A stretch of DNA of 25,088 bases from Planctomycetota bacterium (GCA_021780285.1 JAJXZA010000069.1:1-25088); one strand, 5' to 3'; shown: positions 1 through 9,317, numbered from the stretch's first letter. Notes: generated by a model from the sequence alone, not told the origin. Numbers and translations are program-made.

Positions 1-2006
1 CGATAAAAAGCGTCTGCTGGGGTGTGTTGCATCGGCGAATTGCTTGAGTTGTTGCAGGCAGCCTGTGACAGAGCGTACATCGCCGCGGCCTGCGGATTGT
101 GCTGGTGTAACCCACGGCTGGTGAGCCGCTCGATGGCTTTTGCGTAGTTTTTACTGCGACAATCCAACTCGGCCAGCCGCATGGAGGCGGCATCAGCCCA
201 GGCATGGCTCCATGTGGCTTTGGCAAAAGCATCGTAAGCGCCGGCATAGTTGTTTTGGTATTGCAGCGCAATACCCAGATTATAAAGCGGTTCGGCATCG
301 CGCGGGTTGCCATTGCGTTGTGTAAGTCGGGCCACGGCCTTGCGAAAGCATTCGGTTGCGGCCAGAAAAAGGCCTCGTCCCAGCAGCCGCAGCCCCAGAG
401 CGTTATTGGCGCGACAGTCACCGGGGTCGCGGCGGATAATCTCCTGCCAATACGGTTCCGGATCACGCGTGGCGTGGCGGTATTGATCGAGGTGTAGTCC
501 ATTAATATAAAGTTCGTCGGTTGAAGTGATGGCCGCCGGCAATGGTGGTTCAACTGCCGGAGTTGGCCGGTGGCCCGCATATGCGACGCTGTTTTCGTAG
601 GATATCAGCAGCGTACCGGCTGAATCCTCCACCCTCACGCTAAGCGCAGCAGGAGAAGTGCCGGAAGGCAGCGCCAACGAGTGCAGCAGGGGCCGATTTG
701 GCGCGAGAGTGTTTTTGCTGTGCCACAATTTTCGACCGCCAGCGACCAACGTTATGCGACAATTTGGTTGAACGGCTGTAACAGCCACGCCCAATTGCAC
801 CCGGCCATCGGCAACTTTGAGGCTTACCGCTGCGGAAATATTGGCGGCTTGGGCTGGTCCAATTTGCTGGATTGGGTACCAGTATTGCCGGAATTGCCGA
901 ATTTCTCCCGGATGAAGAAACGAAAAATCGGGTTGATTATCGGTAAAAACGCCGGCCATGAGTTCTACATACGGGCCGTCGCCATCCGTAAGATTGCGGT
1001 CCCAGGCGTAGCCAAAATTATGATTCCCCCAAGTCCACTGTTTTTTGCCCGGTGCGATGTGATGATCGGCAATGTGCACAAAACCGGCTTTGGCCGCATG
1101 ATCGTAGCCGCCCAGAAAGTCTTGCTTGGATCCGATGGCCATGTAGCTGGTTGGCACCGGAATATTTGCGTACCAGCTTAAATCGTTCGGTGGGTACTCA
1201 CTGGTCGGCTTAAAGCAGGGCGGGGCTTCGTGTTCGGGTACGCCATGTTTGGCGCGGCTTTTATAGTCTATACCGTAATAATGGCCCTCACAGAGCGGAA
1301 AGCTGGACATGGCCCGCCGCGCGTGATCGGCAACAAAGCGCACATCCGGTGGAAAGAAGGACTGGTAGCGTTCGTGCACGCGAGCGGCGGCGTTGGCCCA
1401 CCACAAAAACGTCTGCGTAGTAAGCGTACAATTGTGCAGCCGAACCTTTAACTCTAAAAGGGCACTGGCCGGATGCAGGCAAATGCCATGAGACGCCTCA
1501 AGCCGGCTTAAACGATCACGATCGTTAAGCCAGATGGTGCGAGCGCCGTTGGCATGCTCTTCTATATCGAATCGCATAGGCAGAAATGTGCCGGGCCGAT
1601 GGTGTTGCGGCCAGTTGAACTCGACGCCACCTGAAGCCCAGGGGCCGGCCAACCCGACCAGGGCAGGTTTAATAACATTCTGCCGATAAAAAAAATCATA
1701 GTTATTGGTCTTGTCAAGCCCTATGTGAATCCGTCCGCCCAGTTCCGGAAGAATCATCACGCGGATAAACTCATTTTCAATATGCAAAGCCTGCCACAGT
1801 CGCGGAATCTTCTTGGTTGCAATGCGATCAATGAATGGGAGGGGATAGACCCGTCCACTGCTGCCTTGGTATACGCGACGATTGAGAAACATGGGATTCT
1901 TTTCCGCCGGCATGGGTTCGTAGGTGTCTATTGCGACCGGCTCAAACCATGCTTTTACCGGTCCGGTCTCTCCGATGGGGGCCGTTGGCAAAATAAGCTG
2001 CGACAT
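1..2006 (-). CDS. DUF5107 domain protein with C-terminal TPR region (3' end beyond window)
   Basis: I read this gene codon by codon on the minus strand from an ATG at 2006. All 668 codons to the window edge are open, so the protein is cut off only by the window. Residues about 40-350 match what I know of the DUF5107 family, with motifs such as PELGGRIHIG (about 87-96), NYDFFYRQN and GGVEFNWPQHH (about 127-137). From about residue 515 the sequence turns into helical TPR-like repeats (ANNALGLRLLGRG, EPLYNLGIALQYQ). DUF5107-TPR proteins are common beside glycoside hydrolases, and the fold is thought to resemble mutarotase or lyase beta-sandwiches. No reaction can be assigned from sequence alone. 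There is no signal peptide, so it is probably cytoplasmic. A weak GGA lies 10 bases before the ATG. It lies 156 bases downstream of the S9 peptidase on the same strand, so co-transcription is possible. Confidence 0.85.
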   Translation of the reverse strand, partial: MSQLILPTAPIGETGPVKAWFEPVAIDTYEPMPAEKNPMFLNRRVYQGSSGRVYPLPFIDRIATKKIPRLWQALHIENEFIRVMILPELGGRIHIGLDKTNNYDFFYRQNVIKPALVGLAGPWASGGVEFNWPQHHRPGTFLPMRFDIEEHANGARTIWLNDRDRLSRLEASHGICLHPASALLELKVRLHNCTLTTQTFLWWANAAARVHERYQSFFPPDVRFVADHARRAMSSFPLCEGHYYGIDYKSRAKHGVPEHEAPPCFKPTSEYPPNDLSWYANIPVPTSYMAIGSKQDFLGGYDHAAKAGFVHIADHHIAPGKKQWTWGNHNFGYAWDRNLTDGDGPYVELMAGVFTDNQPDFSFLHPGEIRQFRQYWYPIQQIGPAQAANISAAVSLKVADGRVQLGVAVTAVQPNCRITLVAGGRKLWHSKNTLAPNRPLLHSLALPSGTSPAALSVRVEDSAGTLLISYENSVAYAGHRPTPAVEPPLPAAITSTDELYINGLHLDQYRHATRDPEPYWQEIIRRDPGDCRANNALGLRLLGRGLFLAATECFRKAVARLTQRNGNPRDAEPLYNLGIALQYQNNYAGAYDAFAKATWSHAWADAASMRLAELDCRSKNYAKAIERLTSRGLHQHNPQAAAMYALSQAACNNSSNSPMQHTPADAFY

Positions 2007-2162
2007 GCAAAATATTCCAAAGCTTGCGGGTGTCATATTGCGAAATACGACAAACACTCAGATGCTAACGCCAAAATGGCACGGCCGTAAATTGCCAAAA
2101 GTACTGGCGGCATGGACGATATTCTGATGCTGGAGTGACGCAGCCGACGGTGTGAAGTGGGT

Positions 2163-4643
2163 TTATGCGCTTCGCGGCTCAAAATGCCATAGGTGCCGCA
2201 CGAGAAAATCCCGCGTTCTCCGCCAAGTATAATGCCAGAAAGGTCCACCACAGCCGTGATGCCCATTGGGCACCACCAGCAGGTCAAAATCTTTATTGGC
2301 GTGGATGAGCGCATCAACTACTTGAAACGTGCAGGCGGGGTCTACGTTATGGTCCATGCCGCCGACAATCAGCATCAGTTTACCCGCAAGTTTGTGTGCA
2401 TTGACTGCATTGGACTGCTGTGCATACCAGGGGCCGATAGGCCAGCACATCCAAAGTTCATTCCACCATATCTTATCTACACGGTTGTCATGGCAGCCGG
2501 AGTTGGCGACGGCAACTTTGTAGAACTCGCCAAATGCCACCAAAGCTCGCATGGCGCTCTGGCCGCCTGCGGACGTGCCATGAATACCGATTCGCCGGGT
2601 GTCCATCCAGGGGCGGCTTTTCGCGGCGGCCTTGATCCAGGGGATTCGGTCTGGAAAACCGGAGTCGCCCAGATTTTTCCAGCAGACATCGTGAAACGCC
2701 TTTGAGCGGTTGCTGGTGCCCATGCCGTCGCATTTGACCACGATAAAGCCAATTTCAGCGAGTGTTTGCTGCCAGTAAAAATCCTGCCATTCTTTGGGCA
2801 CAAAAGAACCTTGGGGGCCGGCATAAATGTCCTCGACCACCGGGTAGCTAATCGCGGCGTCAAAATTGGAGGGTTTGAAAATAAGGCCATAGATTTTGGT
2901 GATGCCGTCACGACCCGGCGCTTCAAAGCGTTCCGGGCGCGGTATGCCGGTTGTTAACAGCAGTGAGGCATCGGCACGTTCAAGCGGGCATACCAGCGAG
3001 CCATCGTGCGTGCGGCGTAACTCAGTGACCGGGGGCAGGTCAACGCGCGAGAAGCGGTCGAGGTAGTATTTGCCATCAGGCGAAAAGCGAATGTGGTGCG
3101 TGCCATCGCCGTGTGTCAGGTGGACAAGGTTGGAACCGTCAAAATTAACACGAATGTAATGAATATAGTAGGGGTCCTGCTGCGGAAAAATACCGCCTGC
3201 TTCCAACAACACGGTGCGGGCGTGGCTGTCTATATGCACGACTTTACGAACCACCCAGGGGCCGTGGGTGATTCGATTTTTAACGCGGCCTGTTGTCATA
3301 TCGTAAAGATAGAGATGGTTCCAGCCATCGCGCTCGGACATCCAGATCATTTCATGAGCGGCGTCGAGGTAACAGGTGAATAACTTGCCGGCATAATCGA
3401 AAAATGTTTTGCATTCTTCGTTGACGATGAGATTGACATGGCCCGTATGGGCATCCACCGATACTACGCGCATGACCTGATGGCCCCGCTGGTTGTACAA
3501 AAAAGAAAAGCGTGAGGAATCAGGCCACCAGCGAATTTCGTCCACGCTCCAGGGGTTGGCAAAGAGCGTATCACTGACAGGAATCTCGATTGCCTGCGAT
3601 ACGTCAAACAGGCATGGCTTGCGAAGCGGAATCGGATCGCCGGGCTTAAGATAATGGAACTCCACGGTACGTGGGTTGATATTGTCGGGTGGAGCCCACT
3701 CCACTTCGGTCACCACACGGTTGGATCCTTTCCGGGTTCTAACAACGACCAGCCGCGTCGAGTCTGGCGACCAAAAAAAGCCTCCATCATATTGGTTTTC
3801 GACGGTACCATCTGTGGACAGTGCTCTAACTTTTCCGCCGGCGGCGGGGCGCAGAAATACATTATGCTCGTGTATAAATGCGAGCCATTTACCGTCGGGA
3901 GATTGCGGTCCCGCCGGCGACGAACGATGAAAGTGCTGTTGCGGCGGTATATGCGGCTCGCGCGGCTGCGGTCGCAAGAGCATGCCCTTTTCCTCGGTGA
4001 GACTGTAATTGGCAAGATTAAGCTGCCACGCCTTACCCTCACAAAGAATGTGTATGCGGTCGGCGCTTTTATTGACCCCGGTAATTTGCAGGGCCAGCCG
4101 CTGGGGATCAAACTTTTTACCTGTGGCGCGGCGCAACGCGGCAGCCAGTCGCAGATGATCGAACGCGGGGCGGCGCCAGGCGGCGGCAGCGTCCACCAAA
4201 ATATATTCGCGCTTACCCCGGGCCAAAATATTGACGTACCAAAACCGGTCTTCATCTCCCAACCAGTGCGGATGAACATCCGCCTTGAAGACCTTGTGGC
4301 CGGTGTAAGCCCACAGGTTTTCGCCACGGGCGTAATCGGCCTTGGTGGCGATGCGCGAGGCCAAGGCGGGCGGCGCGTGCGATAGTTCACCATGCGCCGT
4401 TGCGATGTTGACCGAACTCCCGGTATCAGCGCCGCCAACGGCTGCCAGGGTTGTGGTGGCGCCAGCCCCCAGGGCGACGGCACTTCCAGCGCTGGCGGCG
4501 CCAGCAACCGCCAAGCCCAGCAAATTTCGCCGGGTCATGCGCGGGCCTGATGCAGGCGCAGGTGGTAGAGTGGTTGGTGCATCGCCTGCAAGTTCGGTCA
4601 TGCTCCGCTGGGGTTGCGTGGACGCTTGCGGTTCTTGCTTCAT
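2163..4643 (-). CDS. Tat-exported S9 family serine peptidase (DPP IV-like)
   Basis: The 826-residue protein has a twin-arginine signal (MTRRNLLGLAVAGAASAG, Arg38-Arg39, then a hydrophobic Ala-rich stretch), so export in folded form is expected. Residues about 150-560 contain WD/DPP IV-type propeller repeats (SPDGKWLAFIHEHNVFLRP, WSPDSTRLVVVR, FSPDGKYYLDRFSRVD). The C-terminal part is an alpha/beta hydrolase with nucleophile Ser691 in GTSAGGQ, probable Asp764 in GGMDHNVD and His796 in GHHGCGG, the order and spacing expected for family S9. Substrates would be peptides, possibly with dipeptidyl-peptidase or acyl-aminoacyl-peptidase activity; the exact specificity cannot be read. The ATG at 4643 has only a distant GGAG; Met36 (4538) would give a shorter Tat signal but has an even weaker ribosome binding site. 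A good minus-strand promoter lies at 4710-4738. Confidence 0.93.
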   Translation of the reverse strand: MKQEPQASTQPQRSMTELAGDAPTTLPPAPASGPRMTRRNLLGLAVAGAASAGSAVALGAGATTTLAAVGGADTGSSVNIATAHGELSHAPPALASRIATKADYARGENLWAYTGHKVFKADVHPHWLGDEDRFWYVNILARGKREYILVDAAAAWRRPAFDHLRLAAALRRATGKKFDPQRLALQITGVNKSADRIHILCEGKAWQLNLANYSLTEEKGMLLRPQPREPHIPPQQHFHRSSPAGPQSPDGKWLAFIHEHNVFLRPAAGGKVRALSTDGTVENQYDGGFFWSPDSTRLVVVRTRKGSNRVVTEVEWAPPDNINPRTVEFHYLKPGDPIPLRKPCLFDVSQAIEIPVSDTLFANPWSVDEIRWWPDSSRFSFLYNQRGHQVMRVVSVDAHTGHVNLIVNEECKTFFDYAGKLFTCYLDAAHEMIWMSERDGWNHLYLYDMTTGRVKNRITHGPWVVRKVVHIDSHARTVLLEAGGIFPQQDPYYIHYIRVNFDGSNLVHLTHGDGTHHIRFSPDGKYYLDRFSRVDLPPVTELRRTHDGSLVCPLERADASLLLTTGIPRPERFEAPGRDGITKIYGLIFKPSNFDAAISYPVVEDIYAGPQGSFVPKEWQDFYWQQTLAEIGFIVVKCDGMGTSNRSKAFHDVCWKNLGDSGFPDRIPWIKAAAKSRPWMDTRRIGIHGTSAGGQSAMRALVAFGEFYKVAVANSGCHDNRVDKIWWNELWMCWPIGPWYAQQSNAVNAHKLAGKLMLIVGGMDHNVDPACTFQVVDALIHANKDFDLLVVPNGHHGCGGPFWHYTWRRTRDFLVRHLWHFEPRSA

Positions 4644-4709
4644 AACTACTTAAACTCCGGGCTATACTCTACAAAGGCCAAACGCTGCTCGGTACGGATT
4701 TACTGCAGT

Positions 4710-4738
4710 ACTATACGTCTTGGCTATGGCTGTGTCAT
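4710..4738 (-). promoter_or_regulatory. Probable sigma70-type promoter of the S9 peptidase gene
   Basis: Read on the minus strand, ATGACA (4733-4738) and TATAGT (4710-4715) are separated by exactly 17 bases. Each hexamer matches five of six consensus positions. Transcription would start near 4703, about 60 bases before the ATG at 4643. Confidence 0.5.
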
Positions 4739-4766
4739 GGCGTGGGGCAGCCTTTTTGACTTCGGA

Positions 4767-4772
4767 TATAAT
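4767..4772 (+). promoter_or_regulatory. Possible -10 element for the plus-strand hydrolase-like gene
   Basis: A perfect TATAAT stands 36 bases before the ATG at 4808. I see no acceptable -35 at 16-18 bases upstream; the TTGACT at 4756-4761 is far too close. The call rests on the -10 alone and on its sensible position. Confidence 0.3.
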
Positions 4773-4807
4773 TGCGGACGTTTCCCGGGCTCTTGGAGCG
4801 GTTTTTT

Positions 4808-6427
4808 ATGTGGCGACGCATTTGTTGGGTCATCGCAACGATAATAGCAGCGGGAACGATTTTACCCATCAATGTCTACAGTGCTGCGCCAAAGCGTGTA
4901 ATGCCGCAGCTTTGGCTCTACGATGCGACCAATCTTTTGCCTTCGGCTAATGTTGCGTCCACCAAAGCGTTATGGCGTGACGCCGCTACATGTGGCTATA
5001 ACCATATCCTTCTTTCAGACAGCAAGCTGGCGCACCTGCGCGACCTCGGCTCGATGCGGGCCGTTTATCAACGGCATGTCAAAGCGTTGTTGACTTATGC
5101 CGCAACGCTGAACCTTAAGGTGGTGCCGTCAGTTTGCGAAATCGGTTATTCAAACGATCTGTTGTTTGGCGACCCGTCCGCAGCGGAGGGCCTGCCGGTT
5201 CGGCATGTGGCGTTTGTGGTCAATGGGCAAATTGGACGGGTAAAGCCGGAGCCATCAGTCGAGTTGCCCGCATCGCCTCAGTGGCACGATGCGGCGGTGC
5301 AGGTTCATAACCGCGAGGCAACGATTTTTAAAAACCGCGGCAATGCCCGGATGGTGTTTGATAAATTACTGCAACCGTGGCATGTGTATCATGTATCATT
5401 CTCTGTGCGAACGCACGATTATACCGGCCATCCGAAACTTCGCGTGTTTACCCGCGGAATGATGAATTTGCAGTATGAACGTCTTGACATAAAAGCAACG
5501 CAAGCGTGGCGCCGTTATGATGTGGTGTTTGACACGCTTAATCATCGCCGCCTGAAGCTGTATTTCGGCGTATGGGGTTCGCATACCGGCCTGTTGCAAT
5601 TGAAAGATTGGCACATGCAGGTGGCGGGGTTGGTGAACCCATTGAGCCGTCCAGGAGCGCCCACCACGGTGCTTGGTTTTGTTGCAGGTAGAGATTACAC
5701 GCCCGTGACGGATCCAAACCTTGGTAATCACCCGTGGCCCGGCGAATATCAAGCGTGGCACAAGCCGGTGAGCATTCACTTTCTCAAACCTCTTGCCAAC
5801 GGCACGGTGGTATTTGTATCGTGGTATTACCCGCCGATTATTTATGACGGTCAGGTGGCAGCCTGCATTGCGTCGCATGCGTTTTGGCGGCTGGCGAGGC
5901 AGGAGGCGACCGGGGTGAGAAACCTGTTTCATGCGCATGCGTACATGTTGGCAATAGATGAGTGCCGTGTGCTTGATTGGGACTCTTCGTGTATGGCCCG
6001 CGGCCAATCGCCGGGGCAACTATTGGCATGGGCTACGCGACGGTATTCCAAGCTGCTTGGAAATTCCGCCCTCTATACCTGGAGCGATATGTTTGACCCG
6101 TACCATAATGCCCATGGCCATTATTACCTTGTGAACGGATCTTATGCAGGCTCATGGCGTGGTTTAAGCCACCGTATGATTATTATGAATTGGAACCAGG
6201 CAAAGCGCGACAAGTCTTTGGCGTTTTTCGCCGATCGCGGTTATCAGCAAATTATCGCAGCGTATTACGACCAGCCGCTCTCGGCCACCGCCGCCTGGAT
6301 AAAATCCGCCAATCAAGTCCGCGGCGTAAAGGGGTATATGTACACCACGTGGCGGGGCAATTACCGAGAGATTAAACCGTTTGCACAGATGGTGCTGCAA
6401 AAAGCTCGCGTTCATTTACCGTCTTAG
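4808..6427 (+). CDS. Secreted TIM-barrel glycosidase-like protein with inserted beta-sandwich
   Basis: I chose the ATG at 4808 because GGAG sits 9 bases upstream and the protein then opens with a normal Sec signal peptide (MWRRICWVIATIIAAGTIL, cleavage near Ala26). The alternative TTG at 4772 adds 12 residues without a ribosome binding site. The mature protein (539 residues with signal) looks like a (beta/alpha)-barrel interrupted at about 145-275 by a jelly-roll, carbohydrate-binding-like segment. The second half carries LAIDECRVLDWD (Asp384-Glu385) and YTWSDMFDPYHNA (Trp425-Asp430). These recall the Asp-Glu pair and tryptophan motifs of GH20-related proteins, but I cannot place it in a numbered family. 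It probably attacks or binds a glycan outside the cytoplasm. It is followed on the same strand by a GH78-like gene 142 bases later. Confidence 0.8.
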   Translation: MWRRICWVIATIIAAGTILPINVYSAAPKRVMPQLWLYDATNLLPSANVASTKALWRDAATCGYNHILLSDSKLAHLRDLGSMRAVYQRHVKALLTYAATLNLKVVPSVCEIGYSNDLLFGDPSAAEGLPVRHVAFVVNGQIGRVKPEPSVELPASPQWHDAAVQVHNREATIFKNRGNARMVFDKLLQPWHVYHVSFSVRTHDYTGHPKLRVFTRGMMNLQYERLDIKATQAWRRYDVVFDTLNHRRLKLYFGVWGSHTGLLQLKDWHMQVAGLVNPLSRPGAPTTVLGFVAGRDYTPVTDPNLGNHPWPGEYQAWHKPVSIHFLKPLANGTVVFVSWYYPPIIYDGQVAACIASHAFWRLARQEATGVRNLFHAHAYMLAIDECRVLDWDSSCMARGQSPGQLLAWATRRYSKLLGNSALYTWSDMFDPYHNAHGHYYLVNGSYAGSWRGLSHRMIIMNWNQAKRDKSLAFFADRGYQQIIAAYYDQPLSATAAWIKSANQVRGVKGYMYTTWRGNYREIKPFAQMVLQKARVHLPS

Positions 6428-6569
6428 CGTTCGAAAGTGCCGGGTTGGGGACTGAGATGTACGGTATGGCAGGAGCCGCGTATGAGTTTTCGCGTTTCTG
6501 CGAGCTTGTGCTTGTCGGGTGTGAAAGCGATGCGGCTTTTCATGCCGAGTCTATACGGAGCATTAAATT

Positions 6570-9317
6570 ATGAAGTTAAGCAACAATGGGTTCGCTGTGT
6601 TCGTCTGGTTCACTCACTTTCACAAGTATACCGCCCATGAGAGGGCCATTGACTCCAGTGCCTGCAGTGGCCATATGCCAACAGCAAGCCGCTGGGAGCG
6701 ATTTGTGAGGGCCAAACGGGGAGCCAAACGTGAAGGCTCGCTACAGGACGGCTGCGTTGCGATGGTAATGGTAGCGGCTTGGCTTGTGTTTGCCCTGGTA
6801 TGCCATAACGTAAACGCCGCGTTGCCTGCATCGGCCCCCCATACTGTATACCACCTGCATCTGGTGCAGGGTCGCTCGCCGATTACCGAGCCTTATCCGC
6901 CACTATCGGGAGGAGCATATTCAGGCACGCCGGTGCCGCTTTCGCCTGACCCACTTGTGGCGTACCAGTGGCGGCATCCGCAAGGCTCCGACGGCTTGCA
7001 GTATTATGTGCTCCGACCTGCTGCAGTCAGCACCCAAACGCCGGGCGTGTTTTTGGGGCTTAAATCAGCACTTACCTCGCAGTGTGATATTACCGTTCAA
7101 GGCGCCGGGGCTATTCGCGTTGATTTCGGAACCGAATGCGCCGCCTGGATTGAATTTGACTCGCCCGATTTTAACGGTGGCAGGGTTAAGATGGGTGTCA
7201 GCGAATTTAAAGCCGAGGCTCATGATGGTCGGCCTGTACGCGGCGGTTGGCTGCCTGCTGTTGCCACGCCTGAAAAGATTCACAACACCTACCGACTTAA
7301 GCTTAATCCCCAATATTATGAGGGCGTGCGGTTCGGCTGGATTTACGTGCGCAATTTTAATGGAAAGCCTTGGCATATAACGGCCATTCGCGCCGTCTGC
7401 CAGATCAAGCCAACCAATTACAACGGCAGTTTTTCGTGCAGCAACCCCATGTTGACGCGTATCTGGTACACGGGCGCTTACACCGTTAAGCTCAACCTTC
7501 TGAAAAGGTATTTTGGCGCTATTCTGATGGATCGCGGTGATCGCATCTCGTGGGTTGGTGATGCCCATGTTGCCCAATCAGCGGCCATGGCCGCGTTTGG
7601 AAATTTCGGTTTTGTCAGACACAACCTGAATATATCGGCGGGCAAGGGCAACGGTATCGCGAGTTATTATCTTTACTGGGTCCTGAGCCTGGTGGACTAC
7701 TACCGCGCCACCGGCGATGCCGCTGAACTGCGCCGTTACTATCCTGTAGTGGAAAAACTGTTGGCTGGCGGCGCGGCCAATTTCGCCCAGCCGCGTATCG
7801 GGTTTTATGGATGGGGCGACCGACTGGGCGGTGGCTTTGCCAACGCACAAACGCCACAGGCTTGCCAGGCCTATCGCATGCTGTTTGTCGAAACGTGCCG
7901 GCGCTTTGCGGGGGCAACTGCCTCCGCTGGCGACAAAGACACCTCGGCCCGTTACACCAACCTCGCCGACAAATATGCCGCCAAAATACAGAGTCAGCCG
8001 ACCTGGGTGCGGCAGGCGAACATATTTGCGGCCAGCGACGGTATCAACGCCGGCGTACCCACCGTAGCACAGGTGCGAACGCTGTACCGCCGATGCTTTG
8101 CCAACCGCCTCGACCGCTTGGCGCTTTCGCCCTTTAACGAATACTTTGTGGTTGAAGCGATGGCTCGCATGCAACTGTGGGATTCGGCCATGGAAACCGT
8201 TCTCGACGACTGGGGCGGACAAATTAACTATGGCGGGACAACGTTTTTTGAGACTTACCGGCCAAGCTGGAATTACGCTATTGCTGCAAATGCCGCTATT
8301 CCCAGCATGATCTGCGGCCCCACCAGCCTGTGCCACCCATGGAGCGCCGGCTGTACAACTTGGCTGACGAGGTGGGTGGCGGGCATTTGCCCCGTAACGC
8401 CGGGCTTTGGCGCTGCAGACATCGTTCCACACCTGGGGCGAAATTTGACCTGGGTTAAAGCGACAGTGCCGACGCCTCATGGCTCTATTGTCGAAAAGTT
8501 GAATGTGCAAACCGGCAAAGGCCGCTACAGTATTCCCGTCGGCGTTGTGGCCCGTATTGGACTGCCCTTGGAGCACCGCCGGATCAATCTTATCGACGTT
8601 AATGGCCGGCCCGCATGGCGTAGGGGCAAATTTCTAAACTGCCCGGGCATAGGCGGGGCGGTGCAAAGCAGCCATTTTGTTTACCTGACATCCGTAAAGC
8701 CGGGGCAGTATGCCATTACCGTGGCTTACCAGGGTCGCATACCTCCCTTTTTGCCGCAGCCGTTTATCTATCCTGTATCTGTGCTGGGCCAGGATGCAAC
8801 AACGCAGGGCAACTGGGGCGGTGTATATGGTCGCGATGGGTATGTTCTGTTGGCCGATGGCCCCAACCAAACCGATGTCGAGCATTTACCGGCATACGTG
8901 AAATCCGTGCGCGCCCTCTGGAATCACAGCACGCAATGGCCCAGCAACGGAAGCGACCCACGGGCCTTGGCTGACTCGCCGGCGAACAGCCGGCAGCATC
9001 GGATCGCCGGCGTTGTCTACTCGGACTTAACCTCGCAGGCTCCGCACGCCGCAATGGACATACGCCTGACCCACCAGCGCAGCTACCGGCTGGCGCTGTA
9101 CGCGGTTGACTTCGACCGAAAAAATCGCAAGCAAACCATTACGCTCGAAGACCTGCGCACCAAAAAACTTTTGGCGCCCGTGCAGGTGTTTTCGCACTTT
9201 GCCGGCGGCAAATATATGGTTTTTCAATGCCATGGCAGCGTACGGGTTCGCTTCGATCCGATCCGTGGAGGCAACGCCGTGCTTAGCGGAATATTTTTTG
9301 ATCCCCCCGGCGGCTGA
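6570..9317 (+). CDS. GH78-like alpha-L-rhamnosidase family protein, secreted
   Basis: This 915-residue protein has an N-terminal beta-sandwich region, an (alpha/alpha)6 barrel of the bacterial rhamnosidase type, and an extra C-terminal domain. Barrel motifs are GDRISWVGDAHVAQ (Asp324, Asp331), TTFFE (Glu561) and SLCHPWSAG...WVAGICPVTPGF, all in the order seen in GH78. The glutamate usual in the first motif (D-x4-E-x6-D) appears to be Asp324, so activity or specificity may differ. Residues about 747-913 (GNWGGVYGRDGY ... NAVLSGIFFD) form a separate C-terminal module. The ATG at 6570 has GGAG 9 bases upstream. However, the true hydrophobic signal (MVMVAAWLVFALVCHNVNA) starts only at residue 65, so the protein has an unusually long N-terminal extension or starts later (ATG 6675 or 6762). 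The expected role is removing terminal deoxysugars from plant or microbial polysaccharides. Confidence 0.85.
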   Translation: MKLSNNGFAVFVWFTHFHKYTAHERAIDSSACSGHMPTASRWERFVRAKRGAKREGSLQDGCVAMVMVAAWLVFALVCHNVNAALPASAPHTVYHLHLVQGRSPITEPYPPLSGGAYSGTPVPLSPDPLVAYQWRHPQGSDGLQYYVLRPAAVSTQTPGVFLGLKSALTSQCDITVQGAGAIRVDFGTECAAWIEFDSPDFNGGRVKMGVSEFKAEAHDGRPVRGGWLPAVATPEKIHNTYRLKLNPQYYEGVRFGWIYVRNFNGKPWHITAIRAVCQIKPTNYNGSFSCSNPMLTRIWYTGAYTVKLNLLKRYFGAILMDRGDRISWVGDAHVAQSAAMAAFGNFGFVRHNLNISAGKGNGIASYYLYWVLSLVDYYRATGDAAELRRYYPVVEKLLAGGAANFAQPRIGFYGWGDRLGGGFANAQTPQACQAYRMLFVETCRRFAGATASAGDKDTSARYTNLADKYAAKIQSQPTWVRQANIFAASDGINAGVPTVAQVRTLYRRCFANRLDRLALSPFNEYFVVEAMARMQLWDSAMETVLDDWGGQINYGGTTFFETYRPSWNYAIAANAAIPSMICGPTSLCHPWSAGCTTWLTRWVAGICPVTPGFGAADIVPHLGRNLTWVKATVPTPHGSIVEKLNVQTGKGRYSIPVGVVARIGLPLEHRRINLIDVNGRPAWRRGKFLNCPGIGGAVQSSHFVYLTSVKPGQYAITVAYQGRIPPFLPQPFIYPVSVLGQDATTQGNWGGVYGRDGYVLLADGPNQTDVEHLPAYVKSVRALWNHSTQWPSNGSDPRALADSPANSRQHRIAGVVYSDLTSQAPHAAMDIRLTHQRSYRLALYAVDFDRKNRKQTITLEDLRTKKLLAPVQVFSHFAGGKYMVFQCHGSVRVRFDPIRGGNAVLSGIFFDPPGG

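Noticed and set aside
3654..4385. 243-codon open frame on the plus strand
   Set aside because: It is antisense to the S9 peptidase and its translation has no recognisable features.
4756..4772. TTGACT plus TATAAT as a full promoter
   Set aside because: The two hexamers are about five bases apart, far from the 16-18 needed; only the -10 was kept, at low confidence.
7578..8576. 332-codon open frame on the minus strand
   Set aside because: It lies entirely opposite the well-supported GH78-like gene and has no domain or signal of its own.
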